NCBI RefSeq assembly: GCF_014117445.1
Contig: NZ_CP059851.1
Span: 2,108,001 to 2,172,000 of the forward strand
From: Sandaracinobacteroides saxicola
GTDB lineage: Bacteria; Pseudomonadota; Alphaproteobacteria; Sphingomonadales; Sphingomonadaceae
Length of the DNA: 64,000 nt
Reading direction: 5' to 3'
Shown here: positions 27,251 to 37,008 of the stretch, piece after piece
Layout: the number at the start of each line of letters is the position of its first letter
How positions within the stretch are numbered: position 1 is the stretch's first letter
Notes under the pieces: generated by a model
Seen by the model: the letters and a program-made list of their open reading frames with translations, nothing else
The model's database searches: none
Told to the model about the DNA's origin: nothing
Program-made: the position numbers and the translations under genes

Positions 27251-27778
27251 CGGCCAGCGCGCCACCGCCTCATAATGGCTGCCACCGCTTCCCATGAAAC
27301 TTTCGTAAAGCACCAATTCGTCCGCCCGCCATGCCACCGCCGGCACCGCCCGTGCCAGCACCGGCGCCATCGCCGCCTCCGCCGGCCCCCGCCCGCCGAA
27401 CCGCGCGATCGTCACATGCGGCACGAACGCCCGCGCCTCCGGCATCGCCTGCGCCGCCCGCACCGCCTGCGTCACCTTCGCCGACAGCAGCGCCAACCCC
27501 GCCTTCGGCCCGACCCCTGCGAACAGCGTATGCACCCGCCCCCGGTGAGCGAACAGGCCCAACGGCCCCAGCCGCAGATCGAGCGCGCCACCGCGCACGT
27601 CCGCCAGCCCTTCCGCCACGGCATTGCCCAGCCGCCGATCCACCTCGCCGATGAAACACAGCGTCAGGTGCAGCTGCTCCACCGACTGCCAGCGCGCGTC
27701 GGGCACATCCTCCATCAGATCGACCAAGACATCCGCCACCGGCTCCGGCACCGGCAGGCCCACGAAGAGCCGATGCAT
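27242..27778 (-). CDS. thpR: RNA 2',3'-cyclic phosphodiesterase
   Basis: 178 aa 2H phosphoesterase. The two HxTx motifs are His37-x-Thr39 (EQLHLTLCFIG) and His121-x-Thr123 (VPHVTIARFGG). Family members hydrolyse 2',3'-cyclic phosphate ends, formerly called 2'-5' RNA ligases. The ATG shares a base with the stop of the upstream esterase gene (TGATG). Confidence 0.92.
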   Translation of the reverse strand: MHRLFVGLPVPEPVADVLVDLMEDVPDARWQSVEQLHLTLCFIGEVDRRLGNAVAEGLADVRGGALDLRLGPLGLFAHRGRVHTLFAGVGPKAGLALLSAKVTQAVRAAQAMPEARAFVPHVTIARFGGRGPAEAAMAPVLARAVPAVAWRADELVLYESFMGSGGSHYEAVARWPLH

Positions 27779-28449
27779 CAGCGCGGCAGCGCCTTGCGCA
27801 CGCTCGGCAGGATGCCCCGCACCATGACGCCCACACCCTTCGCATTCGGATGCATCCCGTCGGCCAGTTGCAGGCCCGGCTGTCCCGCCACTCCCTGCAT
27901 GAAGAAAGGATAGAGCGGTACCCCATGCTTCTTCGCCAGCGTCGGATACATGCCCTCGAACGCCCGGCGATAGGCGGCGTCCAGGTTGCGGCTCGCCAGC
28001 ATGCCCACCAGCAGCACCGGAATGCCCGCCTTGCGGAAACCACCGATCATCGCATCCAGATTGGCCTGCGCCGTCGCCACCGGCTGGCCGCGCAACATGT
28101 CATTCGCCCCCAGCGCCAGGATCACCAGGTCGGGCTTCCGCTTCAGCCCCCGGAGCACCCAGTCCACCCGCGCCCGCCCGGCGGTGGTGGTATCACCGCT
28201 GACCCCGGCGTTGTGCACCGTCACCGCCCGCCCTTCCTTGCGCAGCGCCGCCTGCAACTGCGCCGGAAAACTCTCAGCCGGTTTCAGCTGATAGCCGGCG
28301 GTCAGGCTGTCTCCAAACGCCAGCACCAGCGCCTCGGCCCGCGCCGCCCCGCTGAAAAACAACAGCATCCCCGCAATCAGCAGGTGCAAAACGGCAACCC
28401 CGCGCCCATATCGCGCCGCAGCATCACGCAAACCCACTGGACTCTCCAT
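27778..28449 (-). CDS. tesA: GDSL arylesterase / TesA-like lysophospholipase, exported
   Basis: 223 aa SGNH hydrolase. A signal peptide (LLIAGMLLFFSGAARA) precedes the GDSL block FGDSLTAGY with nucleophile Ser48. The oxyanion residues are in NAGVSGDTTTAGR and LGANDML, and the Asp/His pair is in ADGMHPNAKG. E. coli TesA has thioesterase and arylesterase activity. As in E. coli it is divergent from ybbA/ybbP-type ABC genes. Its ATG sits inside the same CATG as the ybbA start, so the true start may be downstream. Confidence 0.9.
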   Translation of the reverse strand: MESPVGLRDAAARYGRGVAVLHLLIAGMLLFFSGAARAEALVLAFGDSLTAGYQLKPAESFPAQLQAALRKEGRAVTVHNAGVSGDTTTAGRARVDWVLRGLKRKPDLVILALGANDMLRGQPVATAQANLDAMIGGFRKAGIPVLLVGMLASRNLDAAYRRAFEGMYPTLAKKHGVPLYPFFMQGVAGQPGLQLADGMHPNAKGVGVMVRGILPSVRKALPR

Positions 28450-29155
28450 GCTTCACGCCCCCGATATGGTGATCGACGCGCGCAATGTCACGCTCAGCCT
28501 GGGGAGCGGCGAGGCCCGGGTCGACATCCTGCGCGGGGTCGATGTCGCGGTGCGAAAGGGCGAGCGGGTCGCGCTGCTCGGCCCCTCGGGCAGCGGCAAA
28601 TCATCGCTGATGGCGGTTCTTGCCGGTCTCGAAAGCGCCAGTGGCGGCGAGGTCGTCGTCGCCGGACAATCCCTGCGCGGCCTCAGCGAGGATGCGCTGG
28701 CCGAAGCCCGCCGCGGCCGAATCAGCGTCGTCCTCCAGGCCTTCCATCTCATTCCCACCATGACCGCGCTGGAAAATGTCGCTGTCCCGCTTGAACTCGC
28801 CGGCCACGCCGACCCCTTCGCCGCCGCCGCATCCGAACTGACCGCCGTCGGCCTCGGCCACCGCCTGCACCATTATCCCACGCAACTCTCCGGCGGCGAA
28901 CAGCAACGCGTGGCCATCGCGCGCGCCCTCGGCCCGCGCCCGGCGCTCCTGTTCGCCGACGAACCCACCGGCAACCTCGATGCCGCCACCGGCGATACCA
29001 TCGTCGAGCTGCTGTTCGGCTGTCTCGCCGAAACCGGCGCGACCCTCATCCTCATCACGCACGATCGCGACCTCGCCGCCCGCTGCGACCGGATCATCAC
29101 CATGCGCGATGGGCTGATCGCCAGCGACACGCTGACCGACCCGGTCGCGGCATGA
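28448..29155 (+). CDS. ABC transporter ATP-binding protein (YbbA-like)
   Basis: 235 aa ATPase. Walker A LLGPSGSGKSSLMAVL, signature LSGGEQQRVAIARAL, Walker B ALLFADEPTGNLD and the H-loop ILITHDRDLA are present. It belongs to the LolD/MacB/YbbA group. The permease ATG overlaps its stop (ATGA). An alternative start 6 codons on would separate it from tesA. The likely role is with the YbbP-like permease in envelope processes; substrate unknown. Confidence 0.9.
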   Translation: MLHAPDMVIDARNVTLSLGSGEARVDILRGVDVAVRKGERVALLGPSGSGKSSLMAVLAGLESASGGEVVVAGQSLRGLSEDALAEARRGRISVVLQAFHLIPTMTALENVAVPLELAGHADPFAAAASELTAVGLGHRLHHYPTQLSGGEQQRVAIARALGPRPALLFADEPTGNLDAATGDTIVELLFGCLAETGATLILITHDRDLAARCDRIITMRDGLIASDTLTDPVAA

Positions 29156-31656
29156 CCCTGGCCTGGAACCTCGCCCGGCGCGAAATGCGCGGCGGCCTCG
29201 GCGGGCTGCGCCTGCTCGCGGTCTGCCTTTTCCTCGGCGTGCTCGCGCTCGCCGGCGTCGGCAGCCTCAGCTCCAGCATCATCGGCGGCCTGTCTTCACA
29301 GGGCCAGACCATCCTCGGCGGCGACCTCGAAGTCCGCCTCACCCAGCGGGAGGCCACGCCCGCCGAACGCGCCGCGATCCGCCAGCTCGGCCAGACCGCG
29401 GACGTGATCCGCATGCGCGCCATGGTGCGCACCATCTCGGCCAAGGAACTGCTCGGCGAACTGAAAGCCGTGGACGGCAATTGGCCACTCTACGGCACCG
29501 CCTCGCTGCGGGGCAGCGCTCCCTCCAACGCCACGGTCCAGACCGCCCTCTCAAAGGGGGCCGTCATCGGCGAGGGGCTGGCCGACCAGCTCGGCCTGAA
29601 GGTCGGCGACACCATCGCGCTTGGCGAAGCCCGCTTTCCCGTCACCGGCATCCTGGACGCCGAACCCGATCGCGCCGGCGAAGGCTTCACCCTCGGGCCG
29701 ACGGTGCTCATCCGCACCGATGCCCTCGCCCGCACCGGCCTGCTGCAACCCGGCAGCCTTTACCGCGCCCACATCCGGGTAAAAATGCCCGCCAACGCCG
29801 ACGTCGCCGCCGCCACCGAACGGCTGAAGGCGCAGTTTCCCGACGCCGGCTGGCGCATCGCCGACCGCAGCGACGGCGCCCCCGGCGTGCGCCGCTTTGT
29901 CGAACGCTTGGGCCAGTTCCTCAGCCTGGTCAGCCTGACCGCCTTGGCCGTCGCCGGCGTCGGCGTCGGCAACGGCGTCGCCAGCTACCTCGACCGCAAA
30001 TCCACCACCATCGCCACATTGAAAACCATGGGCGCCTCCAGCAAACTCATCGTGCGCAGCTACCTGCTTCAGATCGGCAGCGTCGCCTTGGTCGCCGCCG
30101 CAGCCGGCGCCCTGGTCGGCGCCTTCATCCCGCAGCTAGTCGTCGCGCTCGCCGGCGATGCCCTCCCCGTGCCGCCGGCGCTCGGCTTCTACCCGCTGCC
30201 GCTGCTCGCCGCGATCGGTTTCGGGCTGCTCGTTGCCCTTGCCTTTGCCCTGCCGCCGCTCGCCCGCGCCGGCGCGCTTCCTGCCGCCCGCCTGTTCCGC
30301 GGCGGCGTCGAGCAATGGCCCTGGCCCAGCCGGCGCACCCTCGCGCTCGCCTTCGCCGCCGCGGCGCTCGTCTGCGCGCTCGCCATCGCGCAATCGTCGG
30401 AGCCGCTGTTCGCCGCCGGCTTCCTCGCCGCCGCCGCCGCGCTCCTCCTGCTGCTGTGGGCGCTTGCCTGGGCCATCCGCCGCGCGGCTGCCGCCCTGCC
30501 CCGCCCGCGCGGCGTGCTCGCCCGCCTGGCGCTCGCCAACCTGCACCGCCCCGGCAGCATGACGCGGCAGCTCGTCGTCGCGCTCGGCCTCGGTCTCACC
30601 CTGTTCGCCACACTGGCGCTCATCGAAACCAGTTTCCGCGGCGAGATCGCCCGCACCGTGCCGGCAAAAGCCCCCGGCTATTTTGTTCTTGACCTGCCCA
30701 AGGAAGACGAGGCCGCCTTCCGCGCCAAGGTCAACGGCATCGCGCCCGGTGCCGACCTGCGCATGGTGCCCTCGCTCCGCGGCCCGGTCACCGCCGTCAA
30801 TGGCACGCCGGTCAGCGAGATGAAGAACATCCCCGAAGGCGCCTGGATCCTGCGCGGCGACCGCGGCCTGACCTTCAGCGCCGATATCCCGCCGGGCAAC
30901 AGCGTGGTCGCCGGCCGCTGGTGGTCCCCTGGCTACGCCGGCCCGCCCCTCGTCAGCCTGGATGCCGAGGCCGCCGCGCAACTCGGCCTGAAGGTCGGCG
31001 ACAGCATCACGGTCAGCGTGCTCGGTACCGAGATCACCGCCACCATCGCCAACCTCCGCCGCATCGACTGGGACAGCCTCGGCTTCAACTTCGTCCTGGT
31101 GTTCGACCCCAACACCCTGGCACCCGCCCCCTTCACCTGGATGGCGACCGTCAGCCCGGAGGCGTCGCAGGACGCCGGCTTCACCCGCGCCATCAGCGCC
31201 GCCTTCCCCACCAGTTCGGTCGTGAAGGTGAAGGATGTGCTCGGCCAGGTCAGCACGCTGCTCACCCAGATGGGCACCGCGATCCGCGCCGCCGCCAGCG
31301 TCGCCATCCTTGCCGGCATCGCGGTTCTCATCGGCGCGCTCGCGGCACAGGCCCGCGCCCGCATCTATGACAGCGTCATCCTGAAACTGCTTGGTGCCAC
31401 GGGCGGCCAGATCCTGCGCTCGGCGCTGCTCGAATATGCCGCCCTCGGCCTCATCGTCGCCGGTCTCGCCCTCGGCCTCGGCACGCTCGCCGGCTGGTTC
31501 ACGGTCACCAGGGTGCTGCAATTCACCTGGCAGCCCGATTGGGGAGTCGCGCTCCTCACCGTCTTCGCCGGCGCCGCTGTTACGCTGCTGTTCGGCATGG
31601 CGGGCGCCGCCCGCGCGCTGGGCGCCAAGGTCAATGGCGTCCTGCGGGAATTGTAG
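29152..31656 (+). CDS. FtsX-like ABC transporter permease (YbbP-like)
   Basis: 834 aa with an N-terminal helix (LLAVCLFLGVLALAGVG), a periplasmic MacB-type domain, three helices around 930-1060 bp into the gene, a second helix block (residues about 390-450) and a final FtsX block (SVAILAGIAVLIGALAAQ, then YAALGLIVAGLALGLGTLAG). Ten or so helices and two periplasmic domains match YbbP. It forms a unit with the upstream ATPase next to tesA, the arrangement seen in enterobacteria. Confidence 0.88.
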   Translation: MTLAWNLARREMRGGLGGLRLLAVCLFLGVLALAGVGSLSSSIIGGLSSQGQTILGGDLEVRLTQREATPAERAAIRQLGQTADVIRMRAMVRTISAKELLGELKAVDGNWPLYGTASLRGSAPSNATVQTALSKGAVIGEGLADQLGLKVGDTIALGEARFPVTGILDAEPDRAGEGFTLGPTVLIRTDALARTGLLQPGSLYRAHIRVKMPANADVAAATERLKAQFPDAGWRIADRSDGAPGVRRFVERLGQFLSLVSLTALAVAGVGVGNGVASYLDRKSTTIATLKTMGASSKLIVRSYLLQIGSVALVAAAAGALVGAFIPQLVVALAGDALPVPPALGFYPLPLLAAIGFGLLVALAFALPPLARAGALPAARLFRGGVEQWPWPSRRTLALAFAAAALVCALAIAQSSEPLFAAGFLAAAAALLLLLWALAWAIRRAAAALPRPRGVLARLALANLHRPGSMTRQLVVALGLGLTLFATLALIETSFRGEIARTVPAKAPGYFVLDLPKEDEAAFRAKVNGIAPGADLRMVPSLRGPVTAVNGTPVSEMKNIPEGAWILRGDRGLTFSADIPPGNSVVAGRWWSPGYAGPPLVSLDAEAAAQLGLKVGDSITVSVLGTEITATIANLRRIDWDSLGFNFVLVFDPNTLAPAPFTWMATVSPEASQDAGFTRAISAAFPTSSVVKVKDVLGQVSTLLTQMGTAIRAAASVAILAGIAVLIGALAAQARARIYDSVILKLLGATGGQILRSALLEYAALGLIVAGLALGLGTLAGWFTVTRVLQFTWQPDWGVALLTVFAGAAVTLLFGMAGAARALGAKVNGVLREL

Positions 31657-31698
31657 GGACGTCGACGCGATATTTCAGTACTGACACTTATTGCGCGT

Positions 31699-31727
31699 CT
31701 TGAAACCGTCTCCAACATGCCCGATAT
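31699..31727 (+). promoter_or_regulatory. Candidate heat-shock (sigma-32 type) promoter
   Basis: CTTGAAA at 31699-31705, 14 bases, then CCCGATAT at 31720-31727, about 40 bp before the Bax-inhibitor-1 gene ATG. This is close to the enterobacterial sigma-32 consensus (CTTGAAA, about 14 bases, CCCCATNT). It is the only promoter-like element I see in the 113-bp gap. Confidence 0.45.
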
Positions 31728-31769
31728 TGGCGCGGAAAGCCGGAATCATCCGGCCCATGGAGACGAACA

Positions 31770-32507
31770 ATGGTGAATCAGGTTGATCCGCGGTGGAACC
31801 CGGCGCTGTCGCGCTCCGGCACGGACACCGCCACCTATGACGCGGGCCTGCGCAGCTACATGCTGTCGGTCTACAATTACATGCTGTCGGGTGTGCTGCT
31901 CACCGGGATGGTCGCACTCGGCATGGCCTATACCGGCGCCGTCAATGCGCTGTTCAATCCGGAAGGCGGCGCCAGCCTGCTCGGCTGGGTGGCAATGCTG
32001 TCGCCGCTCGCCTTCGTGTTCCTGTTCAGCTTCAAAATCCAGTCGATGGGCACCTCGACGGCGAAGGGCATGTTCTACATCTTCGCCGTGTTGATGGGCG
32101 TGTCGCTCAGCACCATTTTCCTGCGCTACACCGGCACTTCGATCGCCACGACCTTCTTCGCCACGGCGGCCTCCTTCGCCGGTCTCAGCCTCTATGGCTA
32201 CACCACGAAGCGCGACCTGTCCGGCATGGGCACCTTCCTGATCATGGGTGTCGTCGGCCTGCTGGTGGCGATGCTGCTGAACATCTTCATCCAGTCGAGC
32301 GCGCTCGCCATGGTGATCAGCTTTGTCGGCGTGCTGATCTTCGCCGGCCTGACCGCCTATGACACGCAGAAGATCAAGAACATGTATGACTATGTCGCGG
32401 GTACCGACATGATGGGCAAGACCGCCATCATGGGCGCGCTGACCCTCTACCTCGACTTCATCAACATGTTCACCTTCCTGCTGAGCATCCTCGGCAATAG
32501 GGAGTAA
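31770..32507 (+). CDS. Bax inhibitor-1 / YccA family membrane protein
   Basis: 245 aa with seven hydrophobic helices (for example LLGWVAMLSPLAFVFLFSF, MFYIFAVLMGVSLSTIF and MGVVGLLVAMLLNIFI) and the family ending TAYDTQKIKNMYD followed by ALTLYLDFINMFTFLLSILG. Bacterial relatives bind and modulate the FtsH protease or leak calcium. A sigma-32-like promoter precedes it and two strong hairpins follow, so it is probably monocistronic. Confidence 0.92.
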   Translation: MVNQVDPRWNPALSRSGTDTATYDAGLRSYMLSVYNYMLSGVLLTGMVALGMAYTGAVNALFNPEGGASLLGWVAMLSPLAFVFLFSFKIQSMGTSTAKGMFYIFAVLMGVSLSTIFLRYTGTSIATTFFATAASFAGLSLYGYTTKRDLSGMGTFLIMGVVGLLVAMLLNIFIQSSALAMVISFVGVLIFAGLTAYDTQKIKNMYDYVAGTDMMGKTAIMGALTLYLDFINMFTFLLSILGNRE

Positions 32508-32523
32508 GCGGCTGCGGCCTGGA

Positions 32524-32546
32524 GGCGGGTTGCCACGCAACCCGCC
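32524..32546 (+). terminator. Perfect hairpin after the Bax-inhibitor-1 gene
   Basis: GGCGGGTTGC, CAC, GCAACCCGCC: a 10-bp perfect stem 17 bp after the stop codon, without a T-run. Probably stabilises the mRNA end together with the next hairpin. Confidence 0.55.
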
Positions 32547-32587
32547 GAAGGTGCTCAGACTCTCGTCTCCCCGGACGGCGAACGAAA

Positions 32588-32610
32588 AGGGCGGGCATCG
32601 TTCCCGCCCT
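32588..32610 (+). terminator. Rho-independent-like terminator
   Basis: AGGGCGGG, 7 bases, CCCGCCCT followed by ATTTCGATT. A GC-rich stem with a short T-containing tail, 80 bp after the Bax-inhibitor-1 gene and before parD. Confidence 0.6.
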
Positions 32611-32712
32611 ATTTCGATTCGTCCGACGGCGCGGCTTGGCCGCGCCCCTTTTCTTTTCGCTCCTGCGAAATCAGCCTTGCCGCCACCATGACAATGTCTT
32701 ACAATTCCGTCC

Positions 32713-32979
32713 ATGGCAGCCCGAACCATCACCGTCTCGCTCGGCGACATGGCCGAACGCGCCGCCGCCCGCGTCCGCTCCGGCGACTATGCCTCCACCA
32801 GCGAAGTCATCCGCGCCGGCCTGCGTGCGCTGGATCGAGAGGAGGAGGCGCTCACCCACATCTGGCGCGAGAAGATCGCCGAATCGCTCGCTGACCCGCG
32901 CCCGCCAGTCCCGATCGAAGAGGTGCGACGCCGGGTGAATGCGCAAATCGCCGCGCTGCGGGCGGCACAGGTGGCGTGA
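32713..32979 (+). CDS. parD: ParD-family antitoxin
   Basis: 88 aa. The N-terminal ribbon-helix-helix region ITVSLGDMAERAAARVRSGD followed by YASTSEVIRAGLRALDREEE is the ParD/CopG signature, with an acidic-basic C-terminal tail that wraps the toxin. A direct repeat ACAAT-6-ACAAT lies just before the start and could be the operator. The toxin start overlaps its stop (GTGA). Confidence 0.9.
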   Translation: MAARTITVSLGDMAERAAARVRSGDYASTSEVIRAGLRALDREEEALTHIWREKIAESLADPRPPVPIEEVRRRVNAQIAALRAAQVA

Positions 32980-33269
32980 CATTCCGGATCCTTTACGCAG
33001 AAACGGCAACGAACGATCTCGCCGCGATCATTGCTTACATTGCCGCCCGGTCTGATCCCGATACCGCCTATAGATACGCCGAAAGGATTGACCGTCGAAC
33101 GGCTATCCTGACCAGCTTTCCGCATACCGGTAACCCTCGCGAGGACCTTGGCCCGGGCATCCGTACGATCGCATTCGAACGGCGCGCGACAATTGCCTAT
33201 CGGATCGATGGCGACAGCATCATCGTTGTTCGCATCCTTTACGCTGGCCGCGCGTGGGACAATCCCTAA
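32976..33269 (+). CDS. parE: ParE-family toxin
   Basis: 97 aa from GTG 32976. ParE pattern: ILYAETATNDLAAIIAYIA, FPHTGNPREDLGPGIRTI and IVVRILYAGRAWDNP. ParE proteins block DNA gyrase; target inferred from the family. It forms a two-gene module with parD. Confidence 0.9.
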   Translation: MTFRILYAETATNDLAAIIAYIAARSDPDTAYRYAERIDRRTAILTSFPHTGNPREDLGPGIRTIAFERRATIAYRIDGDSIIVVRILYAGRAWDNP

Positions 33270-33338
33270 GCCCGGACCCCCCTTCCCTTTCCCCGTCCCC
33301 TCCGGCAAAACCACGCCACAACAACCGGGGACGCGACC

Positions 33339-33818
33339 ATGACCGACATCTACAGCCACGCCGCCAAGACGCTGGACGGCAAGGACGTGAGCCTCGCCGA
33401 CTATCGCGGCCAGGTGCTGCTGATCGTCAACACCGCCTCCAAATGCGGCTTCACCCCGCAATACACCGGCCTCGAAGCGCTCTATAAACGCTACGCCGAC
33501 CGCGGCTTCGCCATCCTGGGCTTCCCCTGCAACCAGTTCGGCGCCCAGGAACCGGGTGACGCCGCGGAGATCGCCAATTTCTGCTCGCTCACCTACCCCG
33601 TCACCTTCCCGATGTTCGCCAAGATCGAGGTCAACGGCCCCAACGCACACCCGCTCTACAAGCAGCTGAAGTCGGATGCCCCCGGCCTCCTTGGCAGCAC
33701 CGGCATCAAATGGAATTTCACCAAGTTCCTGGTGAACCGCGCCGGCCAGGTCGTCGACCGCTTCGCCCCCACCACCAAGCCCGAAGACCTCGCCTCCAAG
33801 GTCGAGGCGCTGCTCTGA
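33339..33818 (+). CDS. Glutathione peroxidase (cysteine type)
   Basis: 159 aa thioredoxin-fold peroxidase. Catalytic Cys36 lies in [13 protein letters not shown], with the [13 protein letters not shown] motif (Gln66) and [11 protein letters not shown] supplying the Trp and Asn. A cysteine in place of selenocysteine suggests thioredoxin- or glutathione-linked reduction of hydroperoxides. GGGGA precedes the start. Its stop overlaps the presumed CTG start of cmk. Confidence 0.94.
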   Translation: MTDIYSHAAKTLDGKDVSLADYRGQVLLIVNTASKCGFTPQYTGLEALYKRYADRGFAILGFPCNQFGAQEPGDAAEIANFCSLTYPVTFPMFAKIEVNGPNAHPLYKQLKSDAPGLLGSTGIKWNFTKFLVNRAGQVVDRFAPTTKPEDLASKVEALL

Positions 33819-34435
33819 AACCGCTGCTCATCGCCGTCGACGGTCCCGCGGCCTCAGGCAAGGGCACCATCGCCCGCGCGCTCGCCCGCCACTTCGGCCT
33901 GCCGCACATGGACACCGGCGCGCTCTACCGTGCCGTCGGCCTGTCCGCGCTCGACCGCGCCACATCCCTCGATGATGGCCCCGCGCTGGCCGCCCTCGCC
34001 GCCGCGCTCGATCTGTCGCTGCTCGAAGACCCCCGCCTGCGCCACGCCGCCACCGCCGACGCGGCCAGCCGCATCTCGGCACTCCCGGCCGTCCGCGGCG
34101 CGCTCCTCGCGCTGCAGCGATCCTTCGCCGCGCAGCCCGGCGGCGCCGTGCTCGATGGCCGCGACATCGGCACCGTCATCGCCCCGCACGCACCGGCCAA
34201 GCTGTTCGTCACTGCCAGCCCCCAGGTGCGCGCCGCGCGCCGCCACGCCGAACTCCCCGGCAGCGACCTCGACGCCGTCCTCGCCGACATCCTCGCCCGC
34301 GACGCGCGCGATTCCGGCCGCGCCGACGCCCCGCTCAAACAGGCGCCAGACGCCGACTTGCTCGACACCAGCGAAATGACTATAGACGGCGCCGTGCAGC
34401 GCGCGATTCACCTGGTTCAATCACGCACCGCATAG
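33815..34435 (+). CDS. cmk: Cytidylate kinase, apparent CTG start
   Basis: 206 aa. The P-loop [16 protein letters not shown] is at residues 6-21, [12 protein letters not shown] follows, then [12 protein letters not shown]. It phosphorylates CMP and dCMP. No ATG, GTG or TTG lies in frame near the expected N-terminus; the codon aligned with Met of homologues is CTG at 33815, inside CTGA with the peroxidase stop, and GAGG sits 7 nt upstream. An ATG at 33710 would add 35 out-of-character residues. Followed by rpsA, the usual order. Confidence 0.93.
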   Translation: MKPLLIAVDGPAASGKGTIARALARHFGLPHMDTGALYRAVGLSALDRATSLDDGPALAALAAALDLSLLEDPRLRHAATADAASRISALPAVRGALLALQRSFAAQPGGAVLDGRDIGTVIAPHAPAKLFVTASPQVRAARRHAELPGSDLDAVLADILARDARDSGRADAPLKQAPDADLLDTSEMTIDGAVQRAIHLVQSRTA

Positions 34436-34555
34436 CAGCCGCAACCGCGCAGCAGACGGGAATGCCCCGGCTGGCTGCGCGTTTGGCTGTTCACATCAAC
34501 CCGCAAGACCGCCGGACACAACCGGCCGGCCTGCAACGACAAGACAAGGATTTTC

Positions 34556-36262
<1,707 letters not shown>

Positions 36263-36295
36263 TGGCGCGCTGCCGAAAGGCAGCCGCCTTGAAAA

Positions 36296-36337
36296 TGGCG
36301 CGGCCGGTGCATCATTGCGCACCGCCGCGCCTTTGTT
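36296..36337 (+). terminator. Rho-independent terminator of rpsA
   Basis: GGCGCGG..GGTGC pairs with GCGCACC.CCGCGCC around an ATCATT loop, followed by TTTGTTTT. It lies 34 bp after the rpsA stop. Confidence 0.75.
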
Positions 36338-36446
36338 TTGCACTGCTCACCGCCGCATTCGCTTGACCAAAGCCTCTTCGCAGCGGCATATTTCCCACTT
36401 ATACAAAGCTGTTGACGGAAACGACGCGGTCTGGGGGGCCAAAGGC

Positions 36447-36728
36447 ATGATCCGCTCTGAACTGGTGCAGAAGGTCGCTGACGCCAACCCGCATCTGGGA
36501 CTGAAAGACGCCGAACGAATCGTCGCCACCATCCTCGATTCGATCAGTGACACGCTGGCCAGCGGCGGTCGCGTCGAGCTGCGTGGCTTCGGCGCCTTTT
36601 CCACCCGCGCGCGCGATGCCCGCACCGGCCGCAACCCGCGCACCGGCGTCGCCGTCAGGGTGGACGCCAAGCGTGTGCCCCACTTCAAGCCCGGCAAGGA
36701 ATTGCGCGAGAAGCTCAACCTCGGCTGA
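36447..36728 (+). CDS. ihfB: Integration host factor subunit beta
   Basis: 93 aa HU/IHF fold: [40 protein letters not shown] and [19 protein letters not shown], with the DNA-intercalating Pro of RNPRTG and ending [14 protein letters not shown]. It bends DNA as a heterodimer with IHF-alpha. The start at 36447 matches homologues; an in-frame extension upstream passes through the rpsA terminator and is rejected. Confidence 0.95.
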   Translation: MIRSELVQKVADANPHLGLKDAERIVATILDSISDTLASGGRVELRGFGAFSTRARDARTGRNPRTGVAVRVDAKRVPHFKPGKELREKLNLG

Positions 36729-36736
36729 CAGCGCCC

Positions 36737-36823
36737 GCGGATGTGGCGGAACCGGTAGACGCAGCGGACTTAAAATCCGCTTCTGGCTTCAGAGTGCGGG
36801 TTCGAGTCCCGCCATCCGCACCA
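36737..36823 (+). tRNA. tRNA-Leu (anticodon UAA), CCA encoded
   Basis: Acceptor stem GCGGATG pairs with CATCCGC, followed by ACCA. The anticodon arm is GCGGA, loop CTTAAAA, TCCGC, giving anticodon TAA. A long variable arm (TTCTGGCTTCAGA region) and the T arm GCGGGTTCGAGTCCCGC complete a class II tRNA. It starts 8 bp after ihfB. Confidence 0.96.
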
Positions 36824-36836
36824 TTTTCGTTGATCA

Positions 36837-36970
36837 GGCAGCGCCCAGAGAAGGACAGCGCCGGCGCGCAGGCGTGCTTGCGACCTTCGGGATTCTTCAT
36901 GAGCCGGGCTGCGCCCGGAGAAGGCGGCGCACCCGCGCCGGCGCGCAGTCGCGCTTGCGGCCTTCGGCCG
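36837..36970. repeat. Two degenerate tandem repeats after tRNA-Leu
   Basis: Unit 1 (36837-36890) and unit 2 (36906-36970) share GGCxGCGCCCxGAGAAGG, GCGCCGGCGCGCAG and GCTTGCGxCCTTCGG. They fill the gap before the LacI gene. No gene is seen. They may act as terminators for either side. Confidence 0.55.
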
Positions 36971-37008
36971 GTCAGGTGCGATAACCAATATCACGGTTGC
37001 GACATCCC

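Noticed and set aside
33710-33814. Upstream ATG as the start of cmk
   Set aside because: It adds 35 Arg/Pro/His-rich residues that are simply the peroxidase gene in another frame; the P-loop is expected within the first ten residues.
36737-36823. tRNA-Leu as an integration site for a genomic island
   Set aside because: No integrase gene or partial tRNA copy lies nearby; the only tyrosine recombinase (22727-23641) has housekeeping XerC character and is 13 kb away.
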